A program made the translations under genes and the position numbers. A stretch of DNA of 64,000 nt, from contig NZ_LMOD01000001.1 of the NCBI RefSeq assembly GCF_001423485.1, positions 316,617 through 380,616 of the forward strand, given 5' to 3'. Below, one piece after another: positions 16,843 to 25,064 of this stretch (positions are counted from its first letter, which is position 1; every line of letters starts with the position of its first letter). The notes under the pieces were generated by a model. That model made no database searches, had not been told where the DNA came from, and saw only the letters and a list, made by a program, of their open reading frames with translations. Source of the stretch: Microbacterium sp. Leaf320. Its GTDB lineage: Bacteria > Actinomycetota > Actinomycetes > Actinomycetales > Microbacteriaceae.

Positions 16843-17382
16843 TCAACCCGACGCGCCCGGTTCGGAGGGGTCTCCCACCTGATGCAGAGGTTTTCTCAGG
16901 AAGACCTGTTCCGTCCCGTCGCCGTCGGGCACTCTTACCGTCTCTCGGTAACCGCACGCTTCGTACAGGCGGATGTTCGCCTCGCTCAGGCTGCCTGTGA
17001 AGAGCTCCGCCTCCGCAGCCGCGGACGAGCGCTCCGCCGCGTCGAGGAGAGTCCGGCCGATGCCCTCGCCCTGCATGTCGGGCGCGATCGCGATGCGGCC
17101 GATGAGCAGTACGCCGTCGTCCTCGACGTACCGGATCGCGCCCACCAGACGGCCGTCGATACGAGCAGTCAGTCCGTTGCCCGCTCGAAGCTCGGCCTCG
17201 ACCTCTGCGAGCGTCTGCGTCAGCGGCGGCATGTCGGCACTTCCGTAGATCTGCGCCTCCGAGACGAAGGCCGCACGCTGCAGGGTGAGCACCTCACCGG
17301 CATCCGCTTCGGTCATCGGCGCGATGGCCGCCTCTGGTTCGTCGCTGCCGGTCTGGTCGTGGGGTGTCGCTGGTTCAGTCAC
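16843..17382 (-). CDS. GNAT-family N-acetyltransferase
   Basis: 179 residues from the GTG at 17382, chosen because a promoter ends 6 nt upstream of it; a start 36 nt further up lies within that promoter. GNAT features: IAPMTEADAGEVLTLQRAAF at the N-terminus, the acetyl-CoA motif IAIAPDMQGEGIGRTLLDAA (with the Q/R-x-x-G-x-G/A pattern as QGEGIG), and IRLYEACGYRET near the C-terminus. Acceptor unknown. It is divergent from dps. Confidence 0.87.
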   Translation of the reverse strand: MTEPATPHDQTGSDEPEAAIAPMTEADAGEVLTLQRAAFVSEAQIYGSADMPPLTQTLAEVEAELRAGNGLTARIDGRLVGAIRYVEDDGVLLIGRIAIAPDMQGEGIGRTLLDAAERSSAAAEAELFTGSLSEANIRLYEACGYRETVRVPDGDGTEQVFLRKPLHQVGDPSEPGASG

Positions 17383-17388
17383 TGCGCC

Positions 17389-17418
17389 ACGATCAGGCCT
17401 GCACCGGTTGACTGTCAA
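17389..17418 (-). promoter_or_regulatory. Promoter TTGACA-N18-GATCGT for the GNAT gene
   Basis: Minus-strand -35 TTGACA at 17413-17418, 18-nt spacer, -10 GATCGT at 17389-17394, then 6 nt to GTG. A perfect 7-bp dyad GGTTGAC-T-GTCAACC (17406-17420) overlaps the -35, so a repressor site is possible. Confidence 0.5.
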
Positions 17419-17446
17419 CCCCCTCGAACGCGGAAGCCGCGGAGAC

Positions 17447-17452
17447 TACCGT
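17447..17452 (+). promoter_or_regulatory. -10 box TACCGT for dps
   Basis: TACCGT about 26 nt upstream of the dps ATG. The short leader holds an AGGAGG ribosome site. Confidence 0.4.
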
Positions 17453-17478
17453 CGCAGGCCAGACCCCAGGAGGATCCC

Positions 17479-18021
17479 ATGGCTGAGAACACCAAGTCCA
17501 AGACAGGCAGCACGTCCAAGCGCGGCGCGAAGACCACGAGGCGCCAGAACGCCGAGAAGGGCTTCACCGCCTCTTCGACGCTGGCCGCCAACCTGCAGGT
17601 CGTGCTCGTCGACCTCATCGAGCTCTCGCTGCAGGGCAAGCAGGCCCATTGGAACGTCGTCGGACGCAACTTCCGCGACACCCACCGTCAACTCGACGAG
17701 ATCATCGATGCCGCGCGCGCGTTCAGCGACACGGTCGCCGAGCGCATGCGTGCGCTGCACGCCGTGCCCGATGGACGCACGGACACGATCGCCGAGTCGA
17801 CCTCGCTTCCGGCGTTCCCGATGGGTGAGGTGTCGACGACTGACACGATCGACCTCATCACTGCGCGCCTCGAGGCCACGATCGGCACGATCCGCGACGT
17901 GCACGATGCCGTCGACGAAGAGGACCCCACGTCGGCCGACATCCTGCACGCTGTCCTCGAAAGCCTCGAGCAGTTCGCGTGGATGGTCAGCGCCGAGAAC
18001 CGGACCCCCGCCGGGCGTTGA
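17479..18021 (+). CDS. dps: Dps-family ferritin, DNA-binding
   Basis: 180 residues from the ATG at 17479, directly behind CCAGGAGGATCCC. Dps forms a 12-subunit shell that stores iron and protects DNA from peroxide. The ferroxidase ligands sit in QAHWNVVGRNFRDTH and QLDEIIDAARAFSD. The first 35 residues are rich in Lys, Arg, Ser and Thr (KSKTGSTSKRGAKTTRRQ), an extended tail typical of Dps proteins that bind DNA directly. Divergent from a GNAT gene. Confidence 0.95.
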   Translation: MAENTKSKTGSTSKRGAKTTRRQNAEKGFTASSTLAANLQVVLVDLIELSLQGKQAHWNVVGRNFRDTHRQLDEIIDAARAFSDTVAERMRALHAVPDGRTDTIAESTSLPAFPMGEVSTTDTIDLITARLEATIGTIRDVHDAVDEEDPTSADILHAVLESLEQFAWMVSAENRTPAGR

Positions 18022-18039
18022 GCGCTCGGGGGCTGTCTC

Positions 18040-18570
18040 TCAGCGCCGGTCGTCCGCCCCGCCTCGCTCGCCCTCGCGACGAACGAGGCGGGGGAGGACG
18101 GCCCAGAGGAGGAGCACCCCCACCAGTGAGGCGACGAGCGCGATGAGCCCCGCGGCGCGATTCACTGTGAAGTCGATGATGAGGGTCGTGACGCCGATCG
18201 TGAGGGCTGCGATAGCCACGAGATCGATCTTGACGATTCGCGCCGCCACCCGCACGAGCTCCGGTTTGCGGCGCCGGCCGAACAGCGCCCTGTGCATGCC
18301 GACCGGGGCGAGTGCCAGGATCGTGGCCACCGCGGCGAGAGCCACGAGCACGACGTACACGTCTCGCTGAAACTCGTCCATGTCCTCGAAGCGAGGCGTG
18401 AATGCCACGGCCAGGAGGAAACCCGTGAGTATCTGCGTTCCGGTCTGCATCACCCGCAATTCTTGGAGCAGTTCCTCCCAATTGCGGTCGGCGCGTTCGT
18501 TGCGGGTCTCATCGCGTCCGTCGACCAGGTCATCGCGTTCGGCGGCAGGCAGCCGCTCCTCGGGTTCCAT
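18040..18570 (-). CDS. DUF6328-type membrane protein
   Basis: 176 residues from the ATG at 18570, chosen because a GAGACT box lies 6 nt upstream. A charged N-terminus leads to NWEELLQELRVMQTGTQILT, a conserved-looking entry into four membrane helices (about 50-70, 78-98, 112-130, 135-160), and a basic C-terminal tail. It resembles the DUF6328 family (memory, not searched). Function unknown. It converges on dps with 18 bp between the stops. Confidence 0.75.
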   Translation of the reverse strand: MEPEERLPAAERDDLVDGRDETRNERADRNWEELLQELRVMQTGTQILTGFLLAVAFTPRFEDMDEFQRDVYVVLVALAAVATILALAPVGMHRALFGRRRKPELVRVAARIVKIDLVAIAALTIGVTTLIIDFTVNRAAGLIALVASLVGVLLLWAVLPRLVRREGERGGADDRR

Positions 18571-18576
18571 GTGGTC

Positions 18577-18582
18577 AGTCTC
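18577..18582 (-). promoter_or_regulatory. Leaderless -10-like box GAGACT
   Basis: Minus-strand GAGACT, 6 nt, ATG at 18570. Confidence 0.35.
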
Positions 18583-18681
18583 GCGGGGGAAGCCGGATGC
18601 TGTCCAGGCTCTTGCACGACGATCGATCACCAGGCTCGGGCGGAGGTCGATGCGGCGGACGATGATCGATCCGGGCCGCGG

Positions 18682-19263
18682 TCAGCTGTCGCCGGCCGGG
18701 TTCTCTTCTCGCAGGCGCGGTTCCGTGCGGCGTTCGGGGCGCACCCCCGCCTTATCTGCGTAGAAGTCACGGATCCGATCCATGTCGGCCGGGATATCGC
18801 CGGTCAGGTCGATCGTGGGTCCGAGGCCGGTCGTCATCGTGGTGCGGTCGACGAACCCGAGCGTGACCGGCATACCGGTCTCTCGAGCGATGCGGTAGAA
18901 GCCCGACTTCCAGTACTCGTTGCCTCCACGGGTGCCGTCGGGGGTGATGACCAGACCGAACACGCTTCCCGAGTGGACCTGTGCCACCACGTCCGTGACG
19001 ACCCGGGCCGGGTCCGCTCGGTCGACGGGGATGCCGCCGAGGCGGCGCATGATCGGACCACGCCATCCTCGGAAGAGGCTGCTCTTTCCGAGCCAGTGCA
19101 CCTCGATGTCGAGGCGCCAGGCGATGGCCAGCATCAGCACGAAGTCCCAGTTCGATGTGTGCGGCGCACCGATCAGGATCGTCGGACGGGTGGGCGTGCC
19201 CTCAGCGGTGAGGGCCCAGCGGCTGAGCGTCCAGTACAGGCGGGCGATGAGTCGTTTGAGCAC
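18682..19263 (-). CDS. Lysophospholipid-type 1-acyltransferase
   Basis: 193 residues from a GTG. The acyltransferase motif I reads APHTSNWD (His35-x4-Asp40), followed by the WLGKSSLFRGWRGPIMRRLGGIPVDR motif II region and ITPDGTRGG as motif III. This pattern belongs to the PlsC-like glycerolipid acyltransferases. The protein is short and has no strong membrane helix beyond the N-terminal amphipathic stretch. Its lipid substrate cannot be told. It is divergent from the 47-residue micro-protein with 93 bp between starts. Confidence 0.87.
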   Translation of the reverse strand: MLKRLIARLYWTLSRWALTAEGTPTRPTILIGAPHTSNWDFVLMLAIAWRLDIEVHWLGKSSLFRGWRGPIMRRLGGIPVDRADPARVVTDVVAQVHSGSVFGLVITPDGTRGGNEYWKSGFYRIARETGMPVTLGFVDRTTMTTGLGPTIDLTGDIPADMDRIRDFYADKAGVRPERRTEPRLREENPAGDS

Positions 19264-19269
19264 TCGTCA

Positions 19270-19275
19270 ACCGTA
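19270..19275 (-). promoter_or_regulatory. Leaderless -10 box TACGGT for the acyltransferase
   Basis: Minus-strand TACGGT, 6 nt, GTG at 19263. Confidence 0.5.
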
Positions 19276-19344
19276 GGGGAGCGCGGCTGTCCGTCCGCTG
19301 TCGATCGGCGTGTCGATTTCCGCGCCATCCGGTCGGAGCAGGCG

Positions 19345-19350
19345 TAGCAT
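19345..19350 (+). promoter_or_regulatory. Leaderless -10 box TAGCAT for the micro-protein
   Basis: TAGCAT, 6 nt, ATG at 19357. The spacing selects the second of two adjacent ATG codons. Confidence 0.5.
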
Positions 19351-19356
19351 CTAATG

Positions 19357-19500
19357 ATGGCCAAGACACAGGACTCCGTCGAGCAGGACGCACCCACCGC
19401 GCTCCAGCCGCTGCCGGACTCTCTGAACCTGCTCGAGAACGACTCCGCCGGGTACTGCAGCGGCGGCGTCTGCCACTTCCCCGCGCCGAAGACGCAGTAG
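19357..19500 (+). CDS. 47-residue micro-protein with CSGGVC motif
   Basis: A complete small ORF, MAKTQDSVEQ to FPAPKTQ, in the gap between the acyltransferase and the MFS gene. It is acidic at the start and ends in the segment SAGYCSGGVCHFPAPKTQ with two cysteines and a histidine (Cys34, Cys39, His40) that could form a disulfide or hold a metal. There is no signal peptide or membrane helix. It has its own leaderless promoter and a good coding composition, so I regard it as real. Family not recognised. Confidence 0.65.
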   Translation: MAKTQDSVEQDAPTALQPLPDSLNLLENDSAGYCSGGVCHFPAPKTQ

Positions 19501-19526
19501 CCGGTCAGACGCCGCCGTGGCGGTGA

Positions 19527-21005
19527 TCAGTGTCCGCCGTGCACTCCGCCGGCGATGTCATCGGCAGGCTTGCGCACGAAAGCGCTGAGCGCGACGGCGG
19601 CGAGCGAGATGATCGCGGCGATCAGGAACGCCATCCGCGCACCCGGTGCTCCGGCCGCAGCCGTCGGCAGCCCTTCGGCCTCACCGGCGTGCAGGATCGC
19701 CGAGTAGGTCACGGTGAGCACGGCGACTCCTGCCGCTCCGCCGACCTGCTGGAGCGTGTTGAGCACAGCCGATCCGTGCGAGTACAGCGACCGCTGCAGG
19801 GATCCGAGCGAGGCGGAGAACAGCGGCGTGAACGACATCGCGAGTCCGACCGACATCGCGGCCTGCACGATGATCAGCACCCACCACACGGTGTGCTCGC
19901 CCACGGTCGAGTAGTAGAACAGGGCCGCTGACACGAGAATCGTTCCGGGGATCAGCAGCGGTCGCGTTCCGCGTGCATCGTACACGCGGCCCATGATCGG
20001 ACCGAGCAGACCCATCAGCACGGAACCCGGCAGCAGGATGAGGCCGGACTCGAGGGCATTGAGGCCCGCGACGTTCTGCAGGTACTGGGGCAGGAGGGTC
20101 AGCGTGCCGAACATCGACAGCGCGAGGATCGTCATGATGATGACCGAGAACGTGAAGTTCGCGGAACGGAAGACGCGCAGGTCGAGCAGTGCGTCGTCGA
20201 TGCGCTGCAGGAGGAGCTGACGCCACACGAACAGCGCGAGCGCGACGGCGCCCACGACGAGCGCGACGATGCCTGCGGTCTCGCCGGATCCGCCCTCTCC
20301 GCCGAACTGGCTGAGACCGAAGACGATGCCACCGAATCCGAGGGCCGCCAGCGGGATGGAGAGCACATCGAGCGGAACCTCGCGGGTCTCGCCGAGGTTC
20401 GTCATCCACTTGACGCCGATGAGGAGTGAGATCAGGGCGATCGGCAGGATGATCGCGAACAGTGCGCGCCAGTGCAGCGTCTCGAGCACAGCGCCGGCGA
20501 TCGTCGGACCGATCGCGGGAGCGAGAGAGATGACGAGACCGACACGGCCCATCATGCGACCGCGCGACTGCGGCGGCACCACGTTCATGATCGTCGTCAT
20601 GAGCAGCGGCATCATGATTCCGGTGCCTGCGGCCTGGATGACGCGGCCGGCGAGCAGCACCTCGAAGCCGGGCGCGACCAGCGCGACCAGCGTTCCGAGC
20701 GAGAACGAGATCATCGCGGCGATGAAGACCTGGCGCGTCGTGAAGCGCTGCAGGATGAAACCGGTGGTCGGGATGACCACGGCCATGGTGAGCATGAACG
20801 CGCTCGTGAGCCACTGCCCGAGTTCGGGCGGGACGCCGAGATCCGCGTTCAGGTGCGGGATTGCGATTCCCATCGTCGTCTCGTTGAGGATGGCGACGAA
20901 GGCAGCGACGAGAAGGAGCCAGATCACGCGCATGTCGCTGCGAGAGATCTCCCCTCCTGACGACGCAGGGGGCGTGGTGATCGAACCGGTGTCGACGGCA
21001 GACAT
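19527..21005 (-). CDS. MFS transporter, DHA2 (drug:H+ antiporter) family
   Basis: 492 residues from the ATG at 21005, which carries the strong ribosome site TAGGAGG 4 nt upstream. Around 14 membrane helices. Family signs are ILNETTMGIAIPHLNADLG in helix 1, QWLTSAFMLTMAVVIPTTGF in helix 2 and RVIQAAGTGIMMPLLMTTI with the antiporter-type G-x-x-x-G-P-like kink region (LAPAIGPTIAG). A His-rich GGVHGGH ends the protein. Likely proton-driven efflux of drugs or metabolites at the inner membrane. Divergent from an ABC exporter, so the pair may share control (inference). Confidence 0.93.
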   Translation of the reverse strand: MSAVDTGSITTPPASSGGEISRSDMRVIWLLLVAAFVAILNETTMGIAIPHLNADLGVPPELGQWLTSAFMLTMAVVIPTTGFILQRFTTRQVFIAAMISFSLGTLVALVAPGFEVLLAGRVIQAAGTGIMMPLLMTTIMNVVPPQSRGRMMGRVGLVISLAPAIGPTIAGAVLETLHWRALFAIILPIALISLLIGVKWMTNLGETREVPLDVLSIPLAALGFGGIVFGLSQFGGEGGSGETAGIVALVVGAVALALFVWRQLLLQRIDDALLDLRVFRSANFTFSVIIMTILALSMFGTLTLLPQYLQNVAGLNALESGLILLPGSVLMGLLGPIMGRVYDARGTRPLLIPGTILVSAALFYYSTVGEHTVWWVLIIVQAAMSVGLAMSFTPLFSASLGSLQRSLYSHGSAVLNTLQQVGGAAGVAVLTVTYSAILHAGEAEGLPTAAAGAPGARMAFLIAAIISLAAVALSAFVRKPADDIAGGVHGGH

Positions 21006-21166
21006 ACGGCCTCCTAGGCACTGAGAGAGGGGGGGAGATCGCGCGAGTGCGCGGGGACCATTCAGCGTAACCACAGCTTCGGACATTTCATTCCGGATCC
21101 GTGTGGATCCGCTCTCAGCGGACGGTCCGGCGAACGCGCGGGCGGCCCGGTGTCCGTCACCCTGAC

Positions 21167-21172
21167 TACGCT
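21167..21172 (+). promoter_or_regulatory. Leaderless -10 box TACGCT for the ABC exporter
   Basis: TACGCT, 6 nt, ATG at 21179. This makes the in-frame upstream ATG at 21101 unlikely. Confidence 0.5.
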
Positions 21173-21178
21173 GGCGAC

Positions 21179-23224
21179 ATGAGCATGGGTGGCGGACGCG
21201 GCGGATTCCGCGGCGTGGACGAGAGCGCGCAGCGTCGGCTCAATGCCGAGGCGCCGCGGATCAGCGGACTCGGGGCCAGAGTCATCACCCTGTTCCGGCC
21301 ATACCGGTGGCGCATCTTCTGGACGGGCGTGCTGGTCGTCATCGGCGCCGCCATCGCGGTCATCCCGCCGCTGATCGTGCAGCGCATCTTCGATGACGCG
21401 CTGTTCCCCGTCGACGGCGGCGGTCCGCAGCTGCAGCTGCTCATCTGGCTCGTCTCGGCGATGGTCTGCCTGTTCCTCGTCTCCGCAGTTCTCGGCGTCG
21501 CCCAGACCTGGCTCACCTCGACAGTGGGCAACAGCGTCACAGGCGATCTGCGAGTACGGCTCTTCGAGCACCTGCAGGCGATGGAGCTCGGCTTCTTCAC
21601 GCGCACGAAGACCGGGGTGATCCAGTCGAGGCTGCAGAACGACGTCGGCGGCGTATCGGGCGTGCTCACGAACACGGTCACCAGCATCCTGGGCAACGTC
21701 GTCACGGTGATCGCCTCGCTGGTCGCGATGATCCTGATCGATTGGCGTCTGACCCTGATCGCGGTCGTGCTGATGCCGTTCCTGATCATCGTGCAGCGGC
21801 GCGTCGGCCAGGTTCGTGCCCGCATCGCGGGTGAGACACAGGAGTCGCTGTCGGAGCTCACCTCGATCACGCAGGAGACACTGAGCGTCTCGGGAATGCT
21901 GTTGTCGAAGGCGTTCAACCGGCAGCGCACCGAATCCCAGCGCTACCAGGCGGAGAACCGCAACCAGGTGAAGCTGCAGGTGCGGAGGGCGATGAGCGGC
22001 CAGGGCTTCTTCGCCGTCGTCCAGGTGCTCATGGCGAGCGTGCCGGCGGTCATCTATCTCGTCTCGGGATACCTGATCGCGGGCGGCACCGGAGCGATCA
22101 CCGCAGGCACCGTCGTCGCGTTCACCACCGTCCAGGCGCGGCTGCTCCAGCCGTTGATGGGCCTCATGCGGGTCTCGCTGGATCTGCAGACCTCGTCTGC
22201 GCTGTTCGCGCGCATTTTCGAGTACCTCGACCTCGTCCCCGAGATCCAGGACGCACCGGATGCGATCACCGTCGCAGAGGCGCCAGGGCCGCGTGGGCGG
22301 ATCGAGTTCGACGACGTCGTCTTCCGCTATCCCGATGCCGCACCGGATGCCCGACCCACGCTCCACGGCGTCTCGTTCGTCGCGGAACCGGGGAAGCACG
22401 TGGCGTTCGTGGGGCCCTCTGGCGCGGGAAAGACGACCGTGCTCTACCTCGCTCCACGCCTGTACGAGGCTCACGGCGGCGCCGTGCTCTTCGCGGGGGC
22501 GGACGTGCGCACACTCACGCAGGAGTCGATCATCGATCAGGTCGGGATCGTGTCGCAGGAGACCTACCTGTTCCACGCGACGATCCGCGAGAACCTCCTG
22601 TACGCGAAACCGGGCGCGACGGAGGACGAGGTGGTCGCCGCCTGTGTCGCGGCGAACATCCATCACATCATCGCCGGATTCGAAGACGGCTACGACACGG
22701 TCGTCGGAGAGCGCGGCTACCGGCTCTCGGGCGGCGAGAAGCAGCGCATCGCGATCGCCCGCGTGCTGCTCAAGGATCCGCCGGTGCTGCTGCTAGACGA
22801 GGCCACCTCGGCTCTGGACACCGTCTCCGAGCGCGTCGTGCAGGAGGCATTGGACGAGGCCGCCAAGGGACGCACGACGTTGACGATCGCGCACCGACTG
22901 TCGACGGTGATCGGCGCGGACGTCATCCACGTGCTCGAGGCGGGGCAGATCGTCGAGTCCGGCACCCATACCGAGCTCATCGCGCGTGGCGGACTCTATG
23001 CCGAGCTCGCCGCGCAGCAGGTCGCGGCATCTCGGGTGATCGAGACCGAGGCCGTCATCGAGGAGGCCGTGGCCGGGGGAGTCAGCGCCGCGCTCGCCGA
23101 CCGGCGGGCCGACCGTGCGCCGGAGGACTCTGCCGGAGCGGATGCGGTCGCGACCCTCACGGCGTCGGTGCCGCTGCTCGACGCTCCACGCGCCGACGAG
23201 AGGGTGTACCCGGCAGAGGGCTGA
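21179..23224 (+). CDS. ABC exporter, fused permease and ATPase
   Basis: 681 residues. An N-terminal type-I exporter transmembrane domain (about 35-320, six helices, with LGFFTRTKTGVIQSRLQNDV coupling segment) is followed by an ATPase domain with Walker A GPSGAGKTT, Q-loop SQETYLFHATIRENLLYA, signature LSGGEKQRIAIAR, Walker B VLLLDEATSALD and the H-loop TIAHRLST. Such half-transporters work as homo- or heterodimers; no partner is adjacent. The last 70 residues are an Ala-rich extension. An in-frame ATG two codons downstream is also possible. Substrate unknown (drug or lipid type). Confidence 0.92.
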   Translation: MSMGGGRGGFRGVDESAQRRLNAEAPRISGLGARVITLFRPYRWRIFWTGVLVVIGAAIAVIPPLIVQRIFDDALFPVDGGGPQLQLLIWLVSAMVCLFLVSAVLGVAQTWLTSTVGNSVTGDLRVRLFEHLQAMELGFFTRTKTGVIQSRLQNDVGGVSGVLTNTVTSILGNVVTVIASLVAMILIDWRLTLIAVVLMPFLIIVQRRVGQVRARIAGETQESLSELTSITQETLSVSGMLLSKAFNRQRTESQRYQAENRNQVKLQVRRAMSGQGFFAVVQVLMASVPAVIYLVSGYLIAGGTGAITAGTVVAFTTVQARLLQPLMGLMRVSLDLQTSSALFARIFEYLDLVPEIQDAPDAITVAEAPGPRGRIEFDDVVFRYPDAAPDARPTLHGVSFVAEPGKHVAFVGPSGAGKTTVLYLAPRLYEAHGGAVLFAGADVRTLTQESIIDQVGIVSQETYLFHATIRENLLYAKPGATEDEVVAACVAANIHHIIAGFEDGYDTVVGERGYRLSGGEKQRIAIARVLLKDPPVLLLDEATSALDTVSERVVQEALDEAAKGRTTLTIAHRLSTVIGADVIHVLEAGQIVESGTHTELIARGGLYAELAAQQVAASRVIETEAVIEEAVAGGVSAALADRRADRAPEDSAGADAVATLTASVPLLDAPRADERVYPAEG

Positions 23225-23227
23225 GCC

Positions 23228-23284
23228 GGTGTCAACGCGCGGAGCTGGTGTCAGTGCGCGGAGCTGCTGTCAGTGCACCGAGAG
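23228..23284. repeat. Three tandem 19-bp units at the end of the SDR gene
   Basis: Units at 23228-23246, 23247-23265 and 23266-23284 share GGTGTCAGTGCGCGGAGCT with few changes. The third contains the SDR stop codon, and each unit carries the same TGA on the minus strand, so translation of the SDR would meet in-phase-looking stop motifs after every unit. Looks like replication slippage. Confidence 0.8.
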
Positions 23285-24043
23285 GCCGCCGTCGATGAAC
23301 AGCGACTGACCGGTGACGTAGCTCGATCCCGCACCAGCCAGGAAGACGGCGGCCGCTGCGAAGTCCGAAGGCAGGCCGTTGCGACCGATCATCGTACGGG
23401 CGGCGAGGGCGGCGATCTGGGCGGGGTCCTCCTGCAGGCGGGCGTTCAGCGGGGTGAGAACGAACCCGGGGACCAGCGTGTTGCTCGTGACGCCGGTGCC
23501 GCCCCACGCCTCGGCCTCCGACCGCATCAGCGACTCCACCGCACCCTTCGACACCCCGTAGATCCCGCTGCCGACGAAAGCGCGGTGCGCCTGCTGCGAG
23601 CTGATGTGGATCAACCTGCCGTATCCGCGCTCGGCCATGCCGACGCCGTAACGCTGCCCGAGCAGGAACGGTGCGAGAGCATTGACGGTCATCGTCGCGT
23701 CCCAGTCGTCCTCGGTGATCTCGGCGAAGGGTGGGCGGATGTTGATGCCGGCGGAGTTCACCAGGATGTCCGGCTCCCCGAAGGGAACGGTGGCAGCTTC
23801 CGCCAGAGCACCAATCCCCTCCCGAGTGCTGAGGTCGCCGACGACGCCCGCCGCACGGCATCCGGCATCCGTGAGTTCGGCGACGGTCTCTTCGACCCTG
23901 GTCTTGCCTCGAGCCACGATCACGGTCGAGGCGCCCGCCTTCGCGAGTGCCGTGGCGATGCCGCGACCGATGCCGGAGCTGCCTCCGGTCACGACCGCCG
24001 TGCGGCCGTCGAGCGAGAAGAGGTCGGCGAGGTAGCCGTTCAT
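23270..24043 (-). CDS. Short-chain dehydrogenase/reductase
   Basis: 257 residues from the ATG at 24043 with CAGGAG in front. A classical SDR: cofactor loop TGGSSGIG (19-26), NSAG (96-99), catalytic Ser148/149, Tyr162 and Lys166 in YGVSK, then PGFVLTPLN and a C-terminal GQSLFIDGGLSVH. The ARGKTR at the end of strand 2 (Arg45) suggests NADP(H). A gluconate-5-dehydrogenase or 3-oxoacyl reductase-like activity is plausible but not provable. It sits 20 nt behind a glycosyltransferase gene on the same strand, probably one operon. Confidence 0.9.
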   Translation of the reverse strand: MNGYLADLFSLDGRTAVVTGGSSGIGRGIATALAKAGASTVIVARGKTRVEETVAELTDAGCRAAGVVGDLSTREGIGALAEAATVPFGEPDILVNSAGINIRPPFAEITEDDWDATMTVNALAPFLLGQRYGVGMAERGYGRLIHISSQQAHRAFVGSGIYGVSKGAVESLMRSEAEAWGGTGVTSNTLVPGFVLTPLNARLQEDPAQIAALAARTMIGRNGLPSDFAAAAVFLAGAGSSYVTGQSLFIDGGLSVH

Positions 24044-24063
24044 GTGTCTCCTGGGGCGTGCTC

Positions 24064-25011
24064 TCACCACGCCAGGGCAGCGGTGAGAGCGGGATTGGGG
24101 CGCGCATCGGCGTATTCGGGCAGTGCCTGGATCTCGGCGGCGAACGACTCCACGCCCTCGGCGTAGCGCGGGTCGGGGTGGGTGGCGGCGATCTCGAGGA
24201 GCGGCGGCAGATCCATCGCCAGGATCAGTTCGAGGCGTGCGGTGACGGCCGCATGCGCACCGGCGTCATACAGCACGCCGATACCTCCCCGCAGTGCGCG
24301 GAGGTAGTCGCGGAGCACCGGCAGCTGCGCGCGGCCCTGTGTGATCGAGGTGCCGTCGGCCCGCAGCCGCCACCGGACGACCGTGTCGGGGATCACGTCG
24401 AAAGCGCGTGCCCGGGTGTACATGAGCTGAGCGACCACCTGGTCCTCGTAGGCGACCCCCTCGGGGAACCGCAGATCGCTCCAGAGCTCGGTGCGGCTGA
24501 TCTTCGACCAGGCGACGATGTTGGCGCTGGCCTGCGGGTGCTCGACGATCGTGGTTCCGAGTCGTGCCGGCGACGTCGCGGCCTCGACCCAGGGCTGCAC
24601 GCGCCCAGGGACGTAGCGTTCGCCGTCGAAGCGCGAGCGCACGTACGCACCGGCGACGAAGTCGCTCCCCGTCTCGGTGAGGGTTCCGATGAGACGCTCG
24701 AGCGCGGTGGGGGTCAGCTCATCGTCGCCGTCGAGGAACCCCACGAGCGGGGTGTCGACGAGATCGATCCCCACGTTCCGCGCGGCGCCGAGGCCGCGCG
24801 ACGCCTCATGTCGCACGGCACGGAAGCGCGGATCGGATGCCGCAGCCGCAGCGAAGATCTCGGCGGTGTCGTCGGTCGAGCCGTCGTCGACGAGGATCGC
24901 ATGCCACCGATTCTCGGTCTGCGCGCGCAGCGAATCGAGTGCGGCCGGGGCGAAGCCGGCGATGTCGCGGCCGGGGACGATCAGCGTCACGATCGGGGCG
25001 GGGGCGGTCAC
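24064..25011 (-). CDS. Family 2 glycosyltransferase
   Basis: 315 residues from a GTG. GT-A fold: VTLIVPGRD at the first strand, VDDGSTDDT (41-49) for nucleotide binding, ASRGLGAARNVGI, and the DxD-type metal site FLDGDDE (92-98), followed by an acceptor region with EGVAYEDQVVAQLMYTRA. It would transfer a sugar from a nucleotide donor, for example for cell-wall or capsule glycans. There is no membrane helix, so it is cytosolic or peripheral. The leaderless box TAGACT fixes the start. Confidence 0.9.
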   Translation of the reverse strand: MTAPAPIVTLIVPGRDIAGFAPAALDSLRAQTENRWHAILVDDGSTDDTAEIFAAAAASDPRFRAVRHEASRGLGAARNVGIDLVDTPLVGFLDGDDELTPTALERLIGTLTETGSDFVAGAYVRSRFDGERYVPGRVQPWVEAATSPARLGTTIVEHPQASANIVAWSKISRTELWSDLRFPEGVAYEDQVVAQLMYTRARAFDVIPDTVVRWRLRADGTSITQGRAQLPVLRDYLRALRGGIGVLYDAGAHAAVTARLELILAMDLPPLLEIAATHPDPRYAEGVESFAAEIQALPEYADARPNPALTAALAW

Positions 25012-25017
25012 CAGCCG

Positions 25018-25023
25018 AGTCTA
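25018..25023 (-). promoter_or_regulatory. Leaderless -10 box TAGACT for the glycosyltransferase
   Basis: Minus-strand TAGACT, 6 nt, GTG at 25011. It drives the likely glycosyltransferase-SDR operon. Confidence 0.5.
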
Positions 25024-25064
25024 TGGCCGCCTACGGGCGTCTCGCCTCTCAGCCGTCTCGCCTC

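Noticed and set aside
21101..21178. Upstream start of the ABC exporter at 21101
   Set aside because: It would place the -10 box and the intergenic region inside the protein; the ATG at 21179 has the 6-nt leaderless spacing.
21062..22666. A 534-residue minus-strand frame opposite the ABC exporter
   Set aside because: Composition (Arg, Asp, His, Gln) is that of a mirror frame, and the plus strand carries all ABC motifs.
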